Assembly: GCA_045540655.1 (NCBI GenBank)
Contig: JAZQHP010000117.1
Coordinates: 1-37,408 of the forward strand
Length of the DNA stretch: 37,408 nt
Reading direction: 5' to 3'
Origin: RGIG1959 sp045540655
GTDB lineage: Bacteria; Bacillota; Clostridia; Oscillospirales; Acutalibacteraceae
Shown in pieces: positions 1 through 9,500 of this stretch. Both the position numbers and the translations under genes were made by a program. Within the stretch, counting starts at the first letter, position 1; every line of letters begins with the position of its first letter. The notes under the pieces are model-generated. The model saw only the letters and a list, made by a program, of their open reading frames with translations. It searched no databases and was not told the origin of the DNA.

Positions 1-924
1 TTACATCATTCTTTTGCATTCCTCTGCAAGCCGTAAAGGATACGCGGCTTCGATGTCATAACCGCTGCGTTTCAGCTCATCGGCAACTTTACACCAAATA
101 TCATATGCCTTGTCGTATTCGCCGCATTCCTGATAATAGAATCCCTTGGAATACCACGCATCAAGATAGGTGCTGTCCAGTTCAAGTGCCTTGTCCCAAT
201 AGGTAAAGGCTTCGTCGATGCGACCGAGCTGTTTACAGCAATCACCGCCGTAAATGTACAACGATGGATACGACGGGAATCGCTCGGCGGCTTTGCAAAA
301 CCACTCATATGCCTTGTCGTACTTGGCGGCATATTGATACGCCGCCACAAGGCAGATCCATTCTTCGGGTTCGTCACTACCGTTTTCTATGATAGCAAGC
401 TGATCACGGATGGTATCCTCGCTTTTGCCGATATCTGCATATAACAGCATTTTTTGATGACGGGTGCGCCAGTAGATATTCTCGGTATCATCTGCTTTGA
501 CACCTTTGGCGATCACGTTATCAAACGCTTCCGTCGCCTTGTCCCTGCACAGCTTCATCATATAGTGATGGATGATACCGTATGTGCGCCTGTCATCGGC
601 AGAATACTGTCCGCTGCGGAACAGCTTTCGGAATTCCTGTTCGGCGCGCAAGAAATTTTCGGGCGTGCGGTCGTCTTCGAAAACAGAAGCCAAGCGCTGT
701 GCATAGTTCACATAGGCAACTGAAGTCGACCTGTAAAGGTCATCCACCGTCACGCCGTAAAGTTCAGCAATAGCGGGGAGCAACATGACATCGGGTAAGG
801 TTGTCCCACATTCCCAGCGGGAAACACTTTGCGCGGTGACACCCAGCTTGTCGGCGACTTGTTCCTGCGTATAAGATTTTGCCTGCCGAAACCGTTTGAG
901 ATTGGCGGCAAAGATGGTGTTCAT
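1..924 (-). CDS. XRE-family regulator with C-terminal TPR repeats
   Basis: This 307-residue protein is a probable cytoplasmic transcription regulator. Residues 1-60 form a Cro/C1-type helix-turn-helix, with the typical QAKSYTQEQVADKLGVTAQS and VSRWECGTTLPDV segments. The rest is helical, and residues ~190-300 read as tetratricopeptide repeats (WFCKAAERFPSYPSLYIYGG, YWDKALELDSTYLDAWYSKG), a common peptide- or protein-sensing partner of XRE domains in Firmicutes. The start is supported by AAAAGGAG about 8 bases upstream. It diverges from the sigma-factor gene, and a -10/-35 pair on this strand lies in the shared intergenic region. Its targets cannot be read from the sequence; control of itself or the divergent sigma factor is an inference from gene order. 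Confidence 0.85.
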   Translation of the reverse strand: MNTIFAANLKRFRQAKSYTQEQVADKLGVTAQSVSRWECGTTLPDVMLLPAIAELYGVTVDDLYRSTSVAYVNYAQRLASVFEDDRTPENFLRAEQEFRKLFRSGQYSADDRRTYGIIHHYMMKLCRDKATEAFDNVIAKGVKADDTENIYWRTRHQKMLLYADIGKSEDTIRDQLAIIENGSDEPEEWICLVAAYQYAAKYDKAYEWFCKAAERFPSYPSLYIYGGDCCKQLGRIDEAFTYWDKALELDSTYLDAWYSKGFYYQECGEYDKAYDIWCKVADELKRSGYDIEAAYPLRLAEECKRMM

Positions 925-967
925 AGAGAATCACTCCTTTTCATCGCATTCAGAAGCTTCTGTTTGT

Positions 968-996
968 ATTGTACACGAAAACCATCGATTCGTCCA
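968..996 (-). promoter_or_regulatory. Putative promoter of the XRE/TPR regulator gene
   Basis: On the minus strand, TGGACG (-35, at 991-996) and TACAAT (-10, at 968-973) are separated by exactly 17 bases, about 45 bases upstream of the start codon. This matches a SigA-type promoter with a weak -35. Confidence 0.45.
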
Positions 997-1048
997 CATC
1001 GCCGTCTGTGTGTTTACTCGCAGTTTCTGATGAGAAAGCATCGGCTGT

Positions 1049-1077
1049 TTGCGTAGGCTACAAAGTCGTGCTATAAT
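1049..1077 (+). promoter_or_regulatory. Putative promoter of the ECF sigma-factor gene
   Basis: TTGCGT (1049-1054) and a perfect TATAAT (1072-1077) lie 17 bases apart, about 95 bases upstream of the sigma-factor start. It is back to back with the minus-strand promoter of the XRE gene, so the intergenic region is divergent. Confidence 0.5.
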
Positions 1078-1172
1078 AAAAATAAATTTCCAAACACCCA
1101 ACCTTTTTCTTTCGCTTTTGCTCTTATAGGTGAAAGCCCTCAAAACCGACCTCGAAATGAAAGGAAGTTCCC

Positions 1173-3788
1173 ATGAACGATTACAGTGTCAAAACCGACA
1201 GCGATCTTGTCAAGCTGACGCTTTGCGGCAACAGCAAGGCGTACGAAGAATTGGTCGTTCGCCATGAGCGTGCCGTCAAAGGCACCGCCATGAAAGTGAC
1301 GGGCAACGAGTATTCCGCCAAGGATGCGTCGCAGGATGCGTTCGTATCGGCGTGGATGCATCTCGATGCCCTGCGCGAGCATGACAAATTCCGTTCGTGG
1401 GTCTGCTCCATCGCGAAGAATCACGCTCGCCGCCTTCACGCACATTACTGCGCGGCGGTGCCCGACATCAGTCTGCATCTTCTCGAGAATGTGGATCTGA
1501 CGGACAGCGGTGAAGACGAATTGCTCGGTCGCTTGTCGCTTGGTGCACAGGCCGAAGCGGAGCGGGATGAGCGCCTGCACGAAGCGGTGGAAGCACTCAG
1601 CGAAAAGATCCGCGAAGCGATCACGCTTCACTATTTCGAGGGGTATTCGGTGAAGGACATTGCCACAAAACTGTCTCTTCCGGAGGGGACGGTCAAGTGG
1701 CGCCTTTGTGAGGGCAGACGTCAACTCAGAAAGGAGTATGGTGTTATGGAAACTACCTACAATGAAAACGAATCGTTGGTGCGTCGCGTGATGCGCCAAG
1801 TGGAAGAACTCAAGCTCTGGCGACTGAAAAACGACCGCACAGGCTTCGAAGCCGATTATCGTGCAACGCTGGCGGCGGTCGAATCGCTGGATGAATCCAC
1901 CGAAAAACAATATATGCTCGCCGACGTGCTTCTTCGCGGTGTATGGTGGCTTGACAGCGAGAAAAACGAGGCTACGCTCGCCCGCATCAAAGAATCCGCC
2001 GAAAAAAGCCGCAACGAAGAGGTGATGATCGGTGTGCTAAGCAACGAATGGGACGGCTTATCCGATGGGGAGGCGCTCCTGAAAATTCGTGACGAGCAGA
2101 TTCCGTATGCTGAGCAGATGGGATTCACAAAAACTGTTGGCTGTTTGTATTTTTGGCTGGCGTATCGTTATCTACGTGAGCACAAAGAAGAGGAGGCGCT
2201 CCTCACATTCCGCAAGGTGTTGGCGATTCTGACACCTGCTGATATGCACTATGCCAACGCTATGGCGGCTATCGCGATGATGGAACGTCGTCAGGAGATC
2301 ACCGTAACGAACGACCGCCATTTTGAGTACAGCGCCACCGCGGAAGTCCTCAAAACAATTGACGGCAAGTTGTATTTCTGGGCACAGCCGGGATTCAGCA
2401 TGGGCTGGGGACCCGGACTCGCTGACGGGTTGCTGTTCAACTGTTCTCTGTGCGACAACCTGATCGGTGATCCTACCATGAAATGCGGCGATGTACGTAT
2501 CAGCTCCGACGGGCAGACAAAGCTGACCTTCGCGCAGGACGGCGTGACCGTGACAACACAAGCGGGTGTATTTGAGAACTGCAAGGTGTTCACGATCACC
2601 GATGCCACGACATCCTTTTTAACCTATGTGGAAACCGTCTTTTGCGACGGCGTCGGTCTGATCAAGCAAACCTCGCATGGTTGGGACGGCGAATGTGTGT
2701 GGGAACTCGCAAGCTATAAAGCCGACGGCGACGGTGCGTTTCCGCTGAGCGTCGGAAACTTTTGGAATTATGCCATTATGAACAACGACGGCATCATCTA
2801 CGATGTGATCAACCGCTTTGAGGTGATCTATGCGGACGGTGATACCGCCAATCTGTCGGGCTTCAATTTCATACACATCAAGGGGTATGACGATACATGG
2901 AGCGGACAGATGCTCAAAGCTCGCCGCAACTACATCATTGAGCATCCCGACGGAACGGGTGAACTGGACAGCAGTGTTCTTGACCTCTTTGACCACGCCG
3001 CCGCGCTTGCGAAAACGCCCCGTGAAAAGCGGCATACGGTCATTGCCAAGGATGTGATGACACGCATTATCAAGGGTGATCCCAAAGCGAACCCCGATTA
3101 CACGCAGTACGGCTGTTGGAACTTCTTTGATCCGCAGAAGATCGCGTTCCGAAACGGCAGGATCATCGTGGACGATAACGATGTCAGTTTGAGCGGCAAG
3201 CTTAGCTTTGAGTGGAAACAAATGCGAATCAAAGGCCTCAGCTTTGACGGTTGGAAGGTGTTTTACAACTTCCTCTACGATATGTTCAGCGATTTTGCCG
3301 AAGGCATCTGGTCGGAGGATTGGGTGCCCGGCTATCACTGGGAAAAGAAGCATCGGAATTATAAGTCGTGGGGACGAAAGTACGATACTGTGCTGGATGT
3401 TCTCCCCGATGAGACGGTTACCGTCAAGGCAGGCACGTTTGAAAATTGCCGCCATGTCGTGATCAATGTCACGCCCGATGAAAATTACCGCACGGGCAAA
3501 AAGGAATACTGGTATGCAGCGAACGTCGGTGTTGTCAAGATGTTCGCCTATAACCCCGACGGTGAAACCGAGCATTGCACATGGGAGCTGACCGAGTACA
3601 GCGGCACGGGCGAGGGCTATTTCCCCGTAGCCGACGGACTCTTCCGTCGCTATGAGCCGGTTGTTCTCGGCGACGGCTACCACGCATGGGTGGAATACAC
3701 CTTCGATGTCGAGGACGACGACGTGATCCTGTTCCGCAATGCTTGCGGCACACGCGACCGCGAAGCACACGAAGCCGATAGGGAATAA
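1173..3788 (+). CDS. ECF sigma factor fused to a long C-terminal extension
   Basis: This 871-residue protein begins with a sigma-70 family ECF module. Sigma-2 lies at about 10-90 (SAKDASQDAFVSAWMHLDAL, then HDKFRSWVCSIAKNHARRL). Sigma-4 lies at about 135-190, with the helix-turn-helix YSVKDIATKLSLPEGTVKWR. Typical ECF factors end near residue 190; here about 680 further residues follow. The part at ~200-370 is helical and TPR-like. The remainder contains two copies of a beta-rich domain marked by FENC (near residues 467 and 756), a GVGLIK/GVVK segment and a W-E-L-x-x-Y motif. Such C-terminal extensions usually control sigma activity, but this function is inferred. AAAGGAAG precedes the start. 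A second good ribosome site lies inside the gene (see findings). No membrane segment is seen. Confidence 0.85.
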   Translation: MNDYSVKTDSDLVKLTLCGNSKAYEELVVRHERAVKGTAMKVTGNEYSAKDASQDAFVSAWMHLDALREHDKFRSWVCSIAKNHARRLHAHYCAAVPDISLHLLENVDLTDSGEDELLGRLSLGAQAEAERDERLHEAVEALSEKIREAITLHYFEGYSVKDIATKLSLPEGTVKWRLCEGRRQLRKEYGVMETTYNENESLVRRVMRQVEELKLWRLKNDRTGFEADYRATLAAVESLDESTEKQYMLADVLLRGVWWLDSEKNEATLARIKESAEKSRNEEVMIGVLSNEWDGLSDGEALLKIRDEQIPYAEQMGFTKTVGCLYFWLAYRYLREHKEEEALLTFRKVLAILTPADMHYANAMAAIAMMERRQEITVTNDRHFEYSATAEVLKTIDGKLYFWAQPGFSMGWGPGLADGLLFNCSLCDNLIGDPTMKCGDVRISSDGQTKLTFAQDGVTVTTQAGVFENCKVFTITDATTSFLTYVETVFCDGVGLIKQTSHGWDGECVWELASYKADGDGAFPLSVGNFWNYAIMNNDGIIYDVINRFEVIYADGDTANLSGFNFIHIKGYDDTWSGQMLKARRNYIIEHPDGTGELDSSVLDLFDHAAALAKTPREKRHTVIAKDVMTRIIKGDPKANPDYTQYGCWNFFDPQKIAFRNGRIIVDDNDVSLSGKLSFEWKQMRIKGLSFDGWKVFYNFLYDMFSDFAEGIWSEDWVPGYHWEKKHRNYKSWGRKYDTVLDVLPDETVTVKAGTFENCRHVVINVTPDENYRTGKKEYWYAANVGVVKMFAYNPDGETEHCTWELTEYSGTGEGYFPVADGLFRRYEPVVLGDGYHAWVEYTFDVEDDDVILFRNACGTRDREAHEADRE

Positions 3789-3802
3789 CCGATTCACACG
3801 AA

Positions 3803-3833
3803 ACCCGCCGTGGGAGGTCACCCCACGGCGGGT
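3803..3833 (+). terminator. Intrinsic terminator after the sigma-factor gene
   Basis: A perfect 12-bp stem, ACCCGCCGTGGG (3803-3814) with CCCACGGCGGGT (3822-3833), lies 14 bases after the sigma-factor stop. The downstream run is weak (CTGCTTGTTT). Confidence 0.75.
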
Positions 3834-3893
3834 CTGCTTGTTTATAGAAGAATGTTCAGTCGTTCTTATCCGCTTAAGCACGTATTCCCAAAT

Positions 3894-4241
3894 TCATTCC
3901 GGAACACAATCTGCATCGTCGTTCACGGCATTTAAGAATGCTGTCACCTGATCCATTTCTTCCTGAGAGATGGTAAGCGTTTCTTCCAATTCCGGAACAT
4001 TCTTTATTTCCTCCATCAACGACGGGAGAGCTTCTTCCATTAAAAATGCTTCTTTTTCATTCTCCGGAAGAGACATGTATTCATCTATAAGGGCATCCCT
4101 TTTCTTTAGTAATATTTCATAGCTTGGATCATCCACGCTTTGCACGTCGGTATCTTCGCAATCCGGATACGGCACCAACGCAACACACGATATGCTAAAA
4201 ACGAGGCTGAATACCAGAACGAATGCCAGTAGTCTTTTCAT
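3894..4241 (-). CDS. Small secreted hypothetical protein
   Basis: This 115-residue protein has a signal peptide (MKRLLAFVLVFSLVFSISC). A cysteine at the end of the hydrophobic core hints at a lipoprotein, but the residue three before it is serine, so the lipobox is not canonical. The mature part is acidic and helical, rich in E and D, with no family I recognise. I prefer the ATG at 4241 because AAAGGAG sits 7 bases upstream; an in-frame GTG directly before it (4244) is the alternative. It faces the sigma-factor gene tail to tail. Its role is unknown. Confidence 0.6.
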   Translation of the reverse strand: MKRLLAFVLVFSLVFSISCVALVPYPDCEDTDVQSVDDPSYEILLKKRDALIDEYMSLPENEKEAFLMEEALPSLMEEIKNVPELEETLTISQEEMDQVTAFLNAVNDDADCVPE

Positions 4242-4386
4242 CACTTTTCTCCTTTCGCAATATCCACTTTCAATCGTGCGTTGATTATGTATTCATCGCC
4301 GTCACCCCTTTCATCTATACTACTCCCCAATAAGGCCGAGTGGTTGCAAATAATGATACTTTTTTAGATTTGCTAGCGCAAAAAAT

Positions 4387-4414
4387 ACAGCCGTGGGAGC
4401 AATCCCACGGCTGT
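4387..4414 (-). terminator. Intrinsic terminator of the serine recombinase gene
   Basis: A perfect 12-bp stem (ACAGCCGTGGGA / TCCCACGGCTGT) with a 4-base loop is followed, on the minus strand, by ATTTTTTG. It begins 7 bases after the recombinase stop codon. Confidence 0.9.
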
Positions 4415-4421
4415 GCTGTCT

Positions 4422-6107
4422 TTATGCGGTTTTCTTCGGATGGAGAATATCCTTGTTGAGTTCGATATAGTCGAGTGCTTCCTTGTAAGCGTCTTTGAAT
4501 TTGAACACGATGTCAATATCGCCGCCTTCGTGGACATAGATTCCCTCCACAAGTTCCGTCAGGAGCGGGCGGGTGAGGCGGTCGATGTTGCCGTATTGCT
4601 TAAAGTGCGCGACAAAATCATTCTCCTCCGAGAAGCCGTCCGAAAAATCGGCGATGGATTTTTCGAGCGAGGCAATGTGCTTGTCGTGTTCTTCGAGCCG
4701 TGCGGCGAGCTCCGCTTTCAGGCGGGTGTATTCCTCTTTGGTGATGTCGCCGTTCTTCCAGTCGGGATAAAGCTCTGTCATCAAGCGCATCGTTTTCTCG
4801 CGTGCTTGCTGCCTAGTGTGAAGTGCCGACTCCAGATGCGACGACTTCGTTTTTCGCTGATCATTCTGCCTCAGGCTTGCCAGCACCTCATCAAACTCGA
4901 TTGCCACGGCAATCAGGTTTTGGATGGTTTTCAGCACCGCCGCTTTCAACTTGTCGATGCGGATGGTGTGGTTGGTGCAGGCGGTCGTGCTCATCTTTCG
5001 CCGCGTCGAGCAGCGGTAATACTGATACGTGCCGTAGCTGTGGGTGTTCGTTTTCTTGTTCATGCTGCGTCCGCAATCGGCACAGCGAACGAGCCCTGCA
5101 AACAAATCCACTTGCTTGGTCTTCGGCGAGCGACGAATGCCGCTGTTTAAGAGAGCCTGCGCTTTCGCAAAATCCTCGCGCGAGATGATCGGCTCGTGTG
5201 TATTTTCCACGATGATCCAATCCTCTTTTGCCACATCCCGAATCTGCTTAATTTTGTAGCTGATTTTCTCGCGTTTTCCCTGTACCATATCCCCGCAATA
5301 GATTTGATTTTCCAAGATGCGACGAATGGAACGGTCGCTCCATAGCGCTTTGCCGCCCTGATTGCTCGGCTGACGATATTTCTGCCCTTTGAGCGTTTTG
5401 TACACAGATGGGCAAGGAATACCGTTGTCGTTGAGACCTTTTGCAATGGCGATGATCGCTTTGCCGCTGAGGTATTCTTCAAAGATGCGCCGCACGATCG
5501 GCGCCGCCCCCTCGTCAATGATCAAGTGATGATGATCCGAAGGATCTTTCGCATACCCATATGAAGCATGCGATCCGATAAACAGCCCCTGCTGACGATT
5601 CAGATTAAGCGTTCCGCGAATATTCACCGAAGTGGTCGCGGAGATGCTCTCGTTGATCACGTTCGTTACGCCGAGCATGATGCAGTTGGTCATCGCATTG
5701 CCGTTTTGCGACATGCTGTCGTGATTGTTGTTGATGGCGATAAATCGCACGCCGTGTCGCGGGAAGAAGTCATCGATATATTGTCCCGCTAACGACGCAT
5801 TTCTGCCGAAGCGGGATAAGTCCTTGACGATGACGCAGTTAATGATCCCACGCCGTATATCTTCGATCATGCGCTCAAACGATGCGCGCACGAAGTTTGT
5901 GCCCGAAAACCCGTCGTCAATATAGAAATCGACGATTTCCATGTCGGGATGATCTTTGACAAACGCTTTGATGATTTCACGCTGACTGGCGACGGAATCC
6001 GATTCTGCCTTATCGCCGTCTTCTTTCGAAAGGCGAATATAAGCGCCCACTCGCCACTTGATTTCCACGGGCTCACTCGGCAGAAGGTCGGTGTATTTAC
6101 TTTTCAT
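4422..6107 (-). CDS. Large serine recombinase (resolvase/Recombinase/DUF4368)
   Basis: This 561-residue site-specific recombinase cuts and rejoins DNA through a serine-DNA intermediate. The resolvase domain occupies roughly 20-160, with the catalytic serine in GAYIRLSKED (S27), the substrate motif DDGFSGTNFVRASFERM, and IVKDLSRFGRN. A Recombinase domain follows at ~180-300, then a zinc ribbon (CADCGRSM ... YYRCSTRRK). A coiled coil comes next, and a DUF4368-type tail ends the protein (LLTELVEGIYVHEGGDIDIV). Length and order match recombinases of Firmicutes integrative elements. GGAGG six bases before the ATG at 6107 decides the start over an in-frame ATG nine codons earlier. No conjugation or phage genes adjoin it, so it may be a relic or the sole remaining gene of a small element. 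Confidence 0.9.
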   Translation of the reverse strand: MKSKYTDLLPSEPVEIKWRVGAYIRLSKEDGDKAESDSVASQREIIKAFVKDHPDMEIVDFYIDDGFSGTNFVRASFERMIEDIRRGIINCVIVKDLSRFGRNASLAGQYIDDFFPRHGVRFIAINNNHDSMSQNGNAMTNCIMLGVTNVINESISATTSVNIRGTLNLNRQQGLFIGSHASYGYAKDPSDHHHLIIDEGAAPIVRRIFEEYLSGKAIIAIAKGLNDNGIPCPSVYKTLKGQKYRQPSNQGGKALWSDRSIRRILENQIYCGDMVQGKREKISYKIKQIRDVAKEDWIIVENTHEPIISREDFAKAQALLNSGIRRSPKTKQVDLFAGLVRCADCGRSMNKKTNTHSYGTYQYYRCSTRRKMSTTACTNHTIRIDKLKAAVLKTIQNLIAVAIEFDEVLASLRQNDQRKTKSSHLESALHTRQQAREKTMRLMTELYPDWKNGDITKEEYTRLKAELAARLEEHDKHIASLEKSIADFSDGFSEENDFVAHFKQYGNIDRLTRPLLTELVEGIYVHEGGDIDIVFKFKDAYKEALDYIELNKDILHPKKTA

Positions 6108-6191
6108 AGTGTACCTCCGTAAACGGCGGCACACAAATCCTTCGCATTTATCATAGCATAGCCACCGCCTTTCGCCAAGTGGAAATTGTTG

Positions 6192-6359
6192 TCAGCTGGC
6201 GTTCAGCGCCTTCACCAGCGCATCCTGAAATGGTGTTTCCCCACCAAACGATACGGTCACCGCCGTGCCGTCCACCTGAAAATGATAGGGGTCATTCTCT
6301 TCCAAAAACCGCACCATACGCTCGCTCGGCACCACTTGTTTTACACCGTTACTCTCCAT
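6192..6359 (-). CDS. Small hypothetical protein upstream of the recombinase
   Basis: A 55-codon ORF starts at the ATG at 6359 and ends at 6192, 84 bases before the recombinase start and on the same strand. The product begins MESNGVKQVVPSERMVRF and includes FQVDGTAVTVSFGGETPF and a helical end DALVKALNAS. The balanced composition and fit with the recombinase suggest a real element-borne gene. A possible ribosome site (AAGGGG) is rather distant, about 13 bases. I do not recognise a named function. The stretch 6360-6544 upstream of it holds no further gene I can support. Confidence 0.5.
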   Translation of the reverse strand: MESNGVKQVVPSERMVRFLEENDPYHFQVDGTAVTVSFGGETPFQDALVKALNAS

Positions 6360-6544
6360 TCCCAAAGCACCACACCCCTTTGCAAAAAGAGTGTGGGCAG
6401 AGGAGCGGGGGTTTAGACAAGTCCATGTATTGGTTGTCTATGCTTAATGATGAATCGATCGGAAAAGCGCATCCGGGATACGCCAACGTGGTCGGTACGC
6501 ATCCATTCCGTACGCAACCGTCATGTTGATCTGTAGATAAAAAA

Positions 6545-6590
6545 AGACCACCCTCGCGGTCGGCAGGAATGCCGACTGCGAGGATGGTCT
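6545..6590 (-). terminator. Intrinsic terminator of the wall-anchored surface protein gene
   Basis: A long stem of about 20 bp with three mismatches (AGACCA.CCTCGC.GTCGGCA / TGCCGAC.GCGAGG.TGGTCT) and a 4-base loop is followed on the minus strand by TTTTTTTATC. It lies 8 bases beyond the stop of the surface protein gene. Confidence 0.9.
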
Positions 6591-6597
6591 TGAAGTG

Positions 6598-9500
6598 TTA
6601 TTCGCTGATTTGTTGTCTTTTGCTGTAAACCGTTATGACGCCAAGTGCCGCGCACAGGGCGAGGATCCATGCAAACACCGGTGCCGAATCGCCGGTCCCG
6701 GGGGACGCGGAGGGCTTGGGCGTTTTGCTTGTGGTCGTGGTCGTCGTGGTGGGCGTTGTGTCCGTTTGCTGACCGACGGCATAATCAGGATCCGATTCAT
6801 GCAGCGGATCCAGCGCCGTGATACAGAGCGCGTTCAGTTCCTCTTCGTCCACGTATTCCACGCGCAACGTATAGGATGTCGAGCGCTTGTTTGCCGCTGT
6901 GAAAAGAACGGTCAAGTCGGCAAGTGTACTGCCGTCTTCGGGCAAACGGAGGAAGATACAGCCGTTGCTGTCGGTGTACACCGCAGGCTCGCTGTCGCCG
7001 TCAAGCAACAACTGCTTGATGGTTTTCTTGAGCGTGGGATAGTTGCCCTGCAACGTCAGCGTACCGAGCGTGCCGTTTGTGCCGAGATGCTTGAGCAGAC
7101 CCACGCGCTTGGCGTTTTTGAGTACATACAAGGTGATGACCTTGTTGCGGTTGTCCACGCGGGCATTGCCCACCGTAATCGTCGCGCTGTGATCATCCGC
7201 CAGGTTGTACGAGCGCAGATGCGTGTAGTGAAGAGATGCGGTGCTGACGGTCGGGGGGAAGTTTGAATAGGTGTTGTCGCCTTCGGAAAGGGCATACACC
7301 GTGTTCTCGCCGTTGTCGACAAGTGTCGGATACTCGTCCGCCGCCATGCCGTTATCGAGATTCTGGAACCAGCTTTGCGTGCCGTCTTCGACGCCGCCGT
7401 TGAGAAGGAACGCGATCTCGCCGCTCATAAAGCGGTCTTTCACGCGGCCGCCAACGGAGTTATCAATGTTGTTCACATAGTACGAGTTGGTCGCTTCGTT
7501 TTGGTTGGAGAGGTTGTTGTGTTCGGGGTCGACCTTGCTGTACGAGAGGGTATAGGTGTTGAAGCAGTTTTGTACCTTGCCTTTTGCGTAGCCGACAATG
7601 CCGCCCGCATACGCGAGCATTGTCGTATAATCCTCATCTACGGGGCAGGATACCTTCAATGCGCCGTGGTTGGCACAATTGATCACGGTGCCGCTGTGCT
7701 GAATCGCCACAATGCCGCCGATATAGGTGATCTGTCCGCTGACCGTCGCGTGGTTGACACACCGCTCGATCACGGTGTTTCCTCCGCTTTGTGCGCATAT
7801 ACCGGCCAGTCCGCCACCGCCGCCCATGCCGCTTGCACCCGTGACGCTGCCGCTGACCGTACAGTCGGCAATCACGGAATCGACGGCATAGCCGCTGATC
7901 GCACCCGCATAACCTCCGTGAATATAGCTGTTGACATCCTTCAGATGCAGATTTTTCACGGTAGCCGAGCGGATATACCCAAACAGTCCGTAGTCTTTTT
8001 GCCCCGACACATTCCATGTCAGTCCGCGGATGGTGTGACCTTGTCCGTCAAAGGTGCCGCAAAACGGCGCCGCCGCTGTGCCGATCGGCACGCTCCACAT
8101 TTCATCCGTCGGGCAGGTGATGTCCGCCTCCAGAAAGTATTCTCCCGCCGCCGCTGTGTCGGAACCTTGGCGGATTTTCAGCGCCACATCCCGCAGTTCG
8201 TCATACGTCTTGATGCGGAACGCGGTCACCACCGACAGCGTCGCTGCATCCGACGTCACGGACACGGTCGTGCCGCCGCGATTTTCCACCACCACACAGC
8301 GGTAGATCGTTTCGTCGAGATCAAAGCGGTTGGAGGGGGTGATGACGCCGTTGGCGTCGAAATATGCGGCGTTAAAGGTGTTGTCCTGCGTTTGACGCAC
8401 AAACCGCCAGCTGCTGCCGTAGCGGGTGCGCTCCAGCATATACCAGTTGTAGGACAGCGCGTAGCTGTCGTTGGTTTTTTGTACATCCACCGAGAAGGTC
8501 GGCTGATCGCCGACAGCGAACACGGTATCGACGGGTTGTCCCGTGATGATCGGGGCGTCGGCACTGTTGGTGTCGACGGTGACCGACGGACCGAACGCAC
8601 TGTGCCGTCCGCTGTCGTCGCCTGCACGCAACAGATAGGTATAGGTCGTGGCGGGCAGCAGTCCCGTCACCGTGTAGGATTCTTCGTCCGCCGACACCGT
8701 GCCGACGGTGGTATAGGTAGGTGTGCCGCTTCCAGACGTGACCGCGACAATGTCATAGAACGACGGCTTGCGCTTGTTGAACGGTGCCTCTGTAAAGTCG
8801 GGATTGTGCCACGAAAGCGTCACCGAAGATGCTGTCACCTGCGATACGTGAAGATCGTCGGGGAGATACAGCGGCATCGCGTCGGGATCGGTGAATTCCA
8901 CGATCGATCCGATGATCGCGGGTGCGCACGGCACCTTGCTTCCGACTTCGCGCGGCAACCACACCGCCAGCTTCGCGTTAAACGCGTAATCGCTTTTGGG
9001 GATGCCGGCACCCGTGACACCCGTCTGTGCGGTGGCGGGAAGATCAATGAATCCCATTGAATAGGACATCGAGTCGGTGTTCAGCGTCGCACGGGCAAAG
9101 GCGGCACCGATCGACCCCGAAACCGTCAACCGCTGGGACGCGGACACCTCTGCCACGCCGACGTCAACGCCCTCCGAAAGCTCGCCGTAAACACTGCCGT
9201 CCAGCGAGCAACCGAGGCTGTGGCTATGTCCGCTTGCCGACGATACTGTCAGCGAGGATTCCGCGCCGCTGTCGGCGTTGCCGACGGTGACGCTGTACGC
9301 CTGCGGCGATACATACACATCGCCGACCAGACGGTTTTGTTCGGGGGCGATGCTCTGATCCGCGGCAATCAGTTTGCCGTTTTCAAACAGCAAGCATCCG
9401 GGAATATCCGACGCGCTCGAAAAGCTCGTGGACGGATCGCCCGCCGTGTACTGCGCACGGATATAGGACATATCGATCATCGGCAGCTTTTTGTCATCGC

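Noticed and set aside
2619..3881. 420-codon open frame on the minus strand
   Set aside because: It is antisense to the C-terminal extension of the sigma factor and overlaps its terminator. The + strand frame is supported by internal domain repeats.
6179..6529. 116-codon + strand frame before the surface protein gene
   Set aside because: Proline- and serine-rich with no ribosome site. The minus-strand 55-codon ORF in the same place has a more natural protein composition and fits the recombinase context.
7375..9060. 561-codon open frame on the + strand
   Set aside because: It lies entirely antisense to the wall-anchored surface protein, whose domains, signal peptide and terminator are clear. 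The translation is rich in R, H, V and A with no domain, as is typical of an antisense shadow in a GC-rich gene.
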